From Phoronis australis (taxonomy: Eukaryota; Phoronida; Phoronidae), in contig NMRA01000019.1 in NCBI GenBank assembly GCA_002633005.1, forward strand, positions 1,135,052 to 1,199,051: 64,000 nucleotides of DNA. Direction: 5' to 3'. The notes below the pieces were generated by a model that made no database searches, was not told where the DNA came from, and saw nothing but the letters and a program-made list of their open reading frames with translations. Positions within the stretch are counted from its first letter, which is position 1, and every line of letters begins with the position of its first letter. Shown here in pieces: positions 46,701-52,700 of the stretch. The translations under genes were made by a program, and so were the position numbers.

Positions 46701-49700
46701 ACGCCCGTTCCCATTCCGAGACCACGTGATTGTTCTCGCTACACGACCTTCAGCTGTACATATAAATGTGGCAGGGTTTCCTTCTGTCACAGTGAGAAAT
46801 CTTGGACGAACGACGGCGAAAGTTACTGGAAACGTGGGTAGACAGCAGTTGAAATAAACAGATAGCTTAAGTAAATCTAGATGTCAATTTACGTCATCAA
46901 CAGCAATGTTTTGAGCACAATAATGGAGTTTTTGCCTTATTCAGAACAATTTCCGAAGAAAGTGATATCTCTGAGTGACTCAGCAATCATGACAGAGCCC
47001 ATTTTGAGGGAGTAACCTCTGAACATAGCGATGAATAAACTGACCACGGGACTGATGTCCAAATTTGTAAGATTTCTATGCCCAAGAATTTGTGTTTTGG
47101 GTATTTATCGTAGGTGTTACAATTATTCGCCACTTATTTCGCACACAAAATAATTCCCAAAATTGCCATTTACCATTATTAAAAGAATGATTACCGTTGC
47201 CAAAATTTACCAAAACTTGTTTTATGACATCTACACAATACAAACCATGTTAGCAACAGTCTAAAATTTTCTTAATGTTTACTCGATAAGGAACCTGACT
47301 TAAGACACAAGGCAAGGAGTATGAAAAATTCTGTTTGGACTCTTGCTGCACTTTTTCTTTTGACAGACGCTTTTATCTGCAATATTCATATACCCCTTAA
47401 TTCTGCAAATACAGTTCACTGTTTTCAGGAATGCGTTTCGCAGACACGTTTCTTGCGAGACAGGCGAAATCACGGAAAATCACGACAGCCAGTGAAAGGC
47501 CAGTATGCTGGAGAACTTACAAGTGATTGCTCAGTGTGGTTGGAAAGATAAGTAATGGGACAGAATTCCATAAGCGAATATTTCATTGCCGCAAATGCAA
47601 GACTGTTGTCAGTCTCGGGTCTATGATGGAAGCGCATGCCAGATACCAGTTCAGGGATGGTCATCTGCATCGCAGTCACGCTAATAGCGATGAAGCAGTA
47701 GTGCGAATACATGAATCAGTGTAGGTGACTCGGATATTTGATCACTTATTGGTTGCTCTCTACGTGAGGTCACGTCCTGCTTGGGAATTGTTTTCTACAA
47801 AATTCCTGTTTAAGAAGTTGACTCAAATGCAGTAGTGACAAAAGCCTTTGAATTATTGTACATTTACAATAACATGTTCTTCCCTGAACTCAGCCGCTTC
47901 CAAGGCAGGACTCTTACCACAGTCACGCTCATCTGAACCGTCCGAGCAATCATTCTGTTGGTCACATCGTAGGTTACTATTGATGCACTTGTGCCTGTTT
48001 GCGCACATAAACTGACCAGTCGGGCAGGAGGTCACCAATACTACAATATACAGGTTAGCAAGCAGTGGGTTACAGGTGTAGGCCTCAGTACTTGGTAAGG
48101 TCCCGGAATACATTGCAACTTTATGGCGTGTAAGAGTCAACCGCGTACAATCAAATACATCTTGGCAGCACAAAGCCCAGTTCACCAACTCAAACGAATT
48201 TGTTTAATTTGCGCGTAACGTTATCGCATTGCGCACTGATCAGTTGACTGTGTGTCTAGAAAATACGATGGTGTCGGAAATAGAACTTCAACACGAGTGA
48301 CGTGTAGTGTTACCTCTCTGAAAGTTAAATATTGATAGAAAAGTATTCTCGGTTGATTAATAATGTAAAAAGGCGAAAAAAATAAATCCACACCATTATG
48401 TGTAGCCCTAAGAGATCTTACAACCCAAGGTCAAAGTTTGTGGATTTTACACCCCAAGGTCAAATTTTGTGGATCTAGCAGACTATAGAGAGTTCACATA
48501 GTCGACTGTTTCTTTGCGCTATAGATGACGCTCATGTAAAGGTTGCTGGAGGCGTTTTAGCAAGGTCTGCTTTATCGTCTCTTGCAAATACAGGTACTAT
48601 GAAGTCATCGCCAGAAAGTTTACTGGGCAGGAACATACGGCTATAGATAAAACCAGCAATAGAATAGCTTAGAATATATAAGGAGTTGTTTAACCGGTTG
48701 TTTGGCTGGCATGTGGCAGCTGCTGAAATATAAATTATAAGTCATTGTTTGCGCCGGAAAGGCAAGTTTTACCTTGTTTGACGTATAAAATCGTTCTCAC
48801 TGTCTTGACTTTACTTCCACTCCTTGCTATGCAGTTGAAGTCCCGTTGATCCGCTAACGTAACTGATGGTATTCTCAGAACGCCATCGTCAGTGACTGTA
48901 GCCTTTGCAGGCAGTGGCGCCACCCATTGGACAGTTGGTGTTGGAGAGCCAGTTGCTATGCAACGGAATTCTGCATCCTGTCCAGTTGTAGCCTGAATAT
49001 AGCGCGGTTCGATGCGAACGTCGAATCTTGCTGAAATGATGGAATATTGATGAGAAGGCGACAGCCCTTGGCGAGAGAGAACAGTCTATACTGAATTAGC
49101 AATGACATTTTTCCGGTTAAGAACAGTAATCGTTCCCACTCCTCTAGCAAAGAAAGCCACCCGTTTTGAACCAATGTCTGTTGAAAGTCTTTCAGATGGA
49201 GGCATTTGATGGAGTGTCAAGTAGTGTCCCCTTTTAATGGAGGGATGTCAGCCGATAAGCGCTTGTCAGAGTTGATGCCGCCAGTTTTATGAAACATTGG
49301 TAAGTCCACCATAATTCAAAGGGCTCACCGCCTACCAGAATGGTAGTACCATAAAGTGTGCATTCGAGTTTCATTTTGGCAGCACGTTCAAACGTTCAGT
49401 TTCAAAGAGTCCTGATTTTGCCACTTACAGTTCACCCGAACCAGAGCAGAATCCATGACATCATTTCCACCATTCGAGCCTGTGCAAACGTATGAACCGG
49501 CGTCCTCAGGCGAGACATTTCTGATGGTCAGAATTTGGCTCCGTCTATTGCGCGTGACACCGCCCTCTTGCGACGGCAGAATGCCTGGGCTTCCTTCTTT
49601 AGTCCACTTCATTGTGAACCTTACCTTTAAAATGACAAGAACCACAAATGGCTTTGACACCAGCTGCACCATTCAACACTTTTATTTGAATAATAAGCCA

Positions 49701-52700
49701 GTAGCTTCTTTCTTCATATATAACCTTTGACCCTATGACGGCACTCCAGTCTGTCTCCAATTTTCAAAAAAAGTTCGACAATGTAAGCCTACGTTTGATG
49801 TGTGCAGCTCAAAGTGGAGACTATTATTTAGGCGACGATCGAAATTAGATTATCTTTTCTGAACCCGAAAAGTGTGTATAGTGCGCTTCATAAGAAATAG
49901 AACCTATCTATTAGAAAAAGTTGGCAATCGTCATGTATGATTAAAATCAGTACAAAACACCAAAAATTGTAAATTATATCTGTGTCTTTTATTTTTTTTA
50001 TGCTGTATACTAACAAATGTGACACACTGTAGAACGCGTACGTAGAACATGGAGTATACGAATAGAAAAGTTTTACCGTGTTTATTCCTGTTGCCGTGCA
50101 GACAAACCGGACCAATGACCCGTGTGGCACTGTTACTACTTTTGGACCGTCAATTTCAACTTTAAGTACTGTTTCTGGAACAAGACATTAATATTTCAGG
50201 AGAGAGTTGGACATCTTTTGCTATGTGTGGGACAACGAGGTCAAAGTACGGTCACAGAAATGTACTGTGGTAAATTACCCCGTCAAAAACTCTAGATTTT
50301 CTATTATTTTATAGATTTTATATGGTCATTTTGTGAATATAGGTCTAGCGTAAGTGAAAGTCTCCTCAAACAGGACAAAACACTGAGCACGGCTCTGTTT
50401 TAAGCTGAGCTTCCTTTTGGATTTTCAGCTTCGACTAGTGTCACACATTTATGAGTTTTAACTAAACCGATATTTTAGAGTTCATTTGTACGAAACGTCC
50501 AATCATCATCATCGTTTTAAGATAAAAGGAAAACAAAAAAATAAAATTTATGGATGTCTGTTGCTACACAATAAATTGTCGCGGTAAATGTTTTATAAAT
50601 TGTGAGTTACAAAGTCCGCAAAGGATGAAATGTTCTAACTGTATTCTTCGATTGTAGAAATATTCGTTCTGTTTTCTGAAGTGTTCAAAACAAAAACAAT
50701 TTTTTACTAGCAGAAACTTGTCCAGACACCGCAGTGGTTTCAGTCTTGATCGAGTTTGCTATATTGTACAACAGATAAGCAATTGTTACATTATCATACC
50801 TAGGACACCGTGAGTTGTAAACAAACCAGTGAGAACAACAATACATTTAATAACCAATGCACTTCCTATCACTGATGACCTGTGTGATACTGTGCTATGA
50901 GTCTTCGATATCCGTCCTGTTTGGTGTCATTAGTGACGCATCAACAGCCTCAGTGTTTTTGTGAAGGCGTTATGACTCTGCATCCCAGTGCAATTTGGTT
51001 TATGATGCTTCTCCTCTAGCTTTCCAAAACAAGCAAAGCTGAATGCTAGGCTTTGGGTTACGCTATTTCACAAAGTGCACAATAACAAGATCAACCGAAT
51101 AATATGACATAATGCACCCCCACCGCCCAACCCCACCTCCGACACCACCCATGTCAAAAACCCGTGCTCGCCACCAGTTTCGCGGCCATTTGGGTTTCAG
51201 TAACTTTACAGTTGATTCGATTCTCTCCCTCCCTCCCTCCCTCTCCCCTCCCTCCCTCCCGGCCTCCCTCCCTCCCTCTCTGTCATCTGACAAGGAGTCC
51301 TGGTTATTGTGGGCGGAAGCAGAAAGTAGCAATGTCGATCATGGGCATCTGACAGTCTCTTTAGGAAATGGATGACAGATATGACAAGCAAAAATAGCCT
51401 ATCAGGTGTACATTATTCCATTCAAAGACACTGTGCCTTGATACTGTGCTCAGTAAATGTAGAGGAACACGGTTGGAGTTACAGTGTAAATTGCGAGGAA
51501 AAATAATGCAATAAGAAAAACACAACATTTTGGTAGCTTCAAATAAACATTTCCTCAGCGGTTTCACAGTGGTATCGTTTGCTTAAATATTTGCTGAAGA
51601 GGAAACGTTCTTTATTAACAAACACTTCTCTATATTTAGTATCAACTTCAAGTTTAACACCTACCATCCACCGTAACGGTAGCTGTATCCGAACTCTCCC
51701 CTGCTGCATTCTTGGCCGTGCATTTATACCCGCCCCGGTCAGTAACGTCCACGTCAGGTATTGTCAGTTTGTAGTCTTGTGACACCCTGGCCTTTCTTGG
51801 TAACGAGGATCCGTCCGCTCGCAGCCACATAATGTCCAAGGGACCGGTTCCCAAAACCCTGCAGCTCATTACTGCTGTATCGCCTTCTCGCACATTTAGA
51901 AGTCGTGGATCCGCGGTCACAACAGGTTTATCAACTGAAAAAAGCAATATACTATCTACATTTGTTGCGTGTTTCTGTAAATATAATTAATTCAGTCAAA
52001 ACACTGACCTGGGAGTCCCCAGTCTTCCATAGTAGAAGTTAATATATGGCTTCAAAATGGCAAGACTACTGCTATTTGCAAATTGTACCCTTGTTTTTCG
52101 AAATCTTTTACTCTTGGACTGGTTCCCAGTCCGCAGTTCATGTATGCATTCCTTTGTAGGGCTCACCTGGCAATTTGGACTGTAACAGTCAAACCAGTTA
52201 CACACGCGAACAGGCACAAAAACTATGATATTTCTCACTTATTTTGAAAACAAATATTGCAAAACGGGATCATATTTCTATTTTCCAATGGCGGATTACA
52301 TTTTTGCAAATAGTGGAAACTTAACTAAATGATATTTTATGACATCTACACACTGCAAATGATGTTGCTAATCTTCACTTTTGTGGAGAAATTTAACGAC
52401 ACGGAATTTCAGTCGTTATCCCCTTTATCTAGAGCCTCAGAGGATTTTGGAGAATTATCGCCCTCAGGGCTAACTCCATGTAATAATCTATATTTATTGG
52501 CTATATTGTGTGCTAAATAAGTGAAGAATTGACGTGATTAATAGTTTGTACACACATGTTGTATACTGCTAGCTGCTACGTTGATAAACAGATGCTCCCC
52601 CGCAAAACATGTAAACTCCAGACATCTGGGAGTGTCTCACAGCAAAAGAAAAAGCATTCCACAACTTTTTCAATGAGTTTTCTGGGCTGGCTTCCAACCT

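Noticed and set aside
47321-47551. 76-codon plus-strand frame with a hydrophobic, signal-like start
   Set aside because: It lies inside an intron of the perlecan-like gene on the other strand, with no downstream exon or domain; probably chance.
51063-51375. Gly-Arg-Glu-rich and Pro-Ser-rich frames
   Set aside because: They coincide with the CCCT microsatellite.
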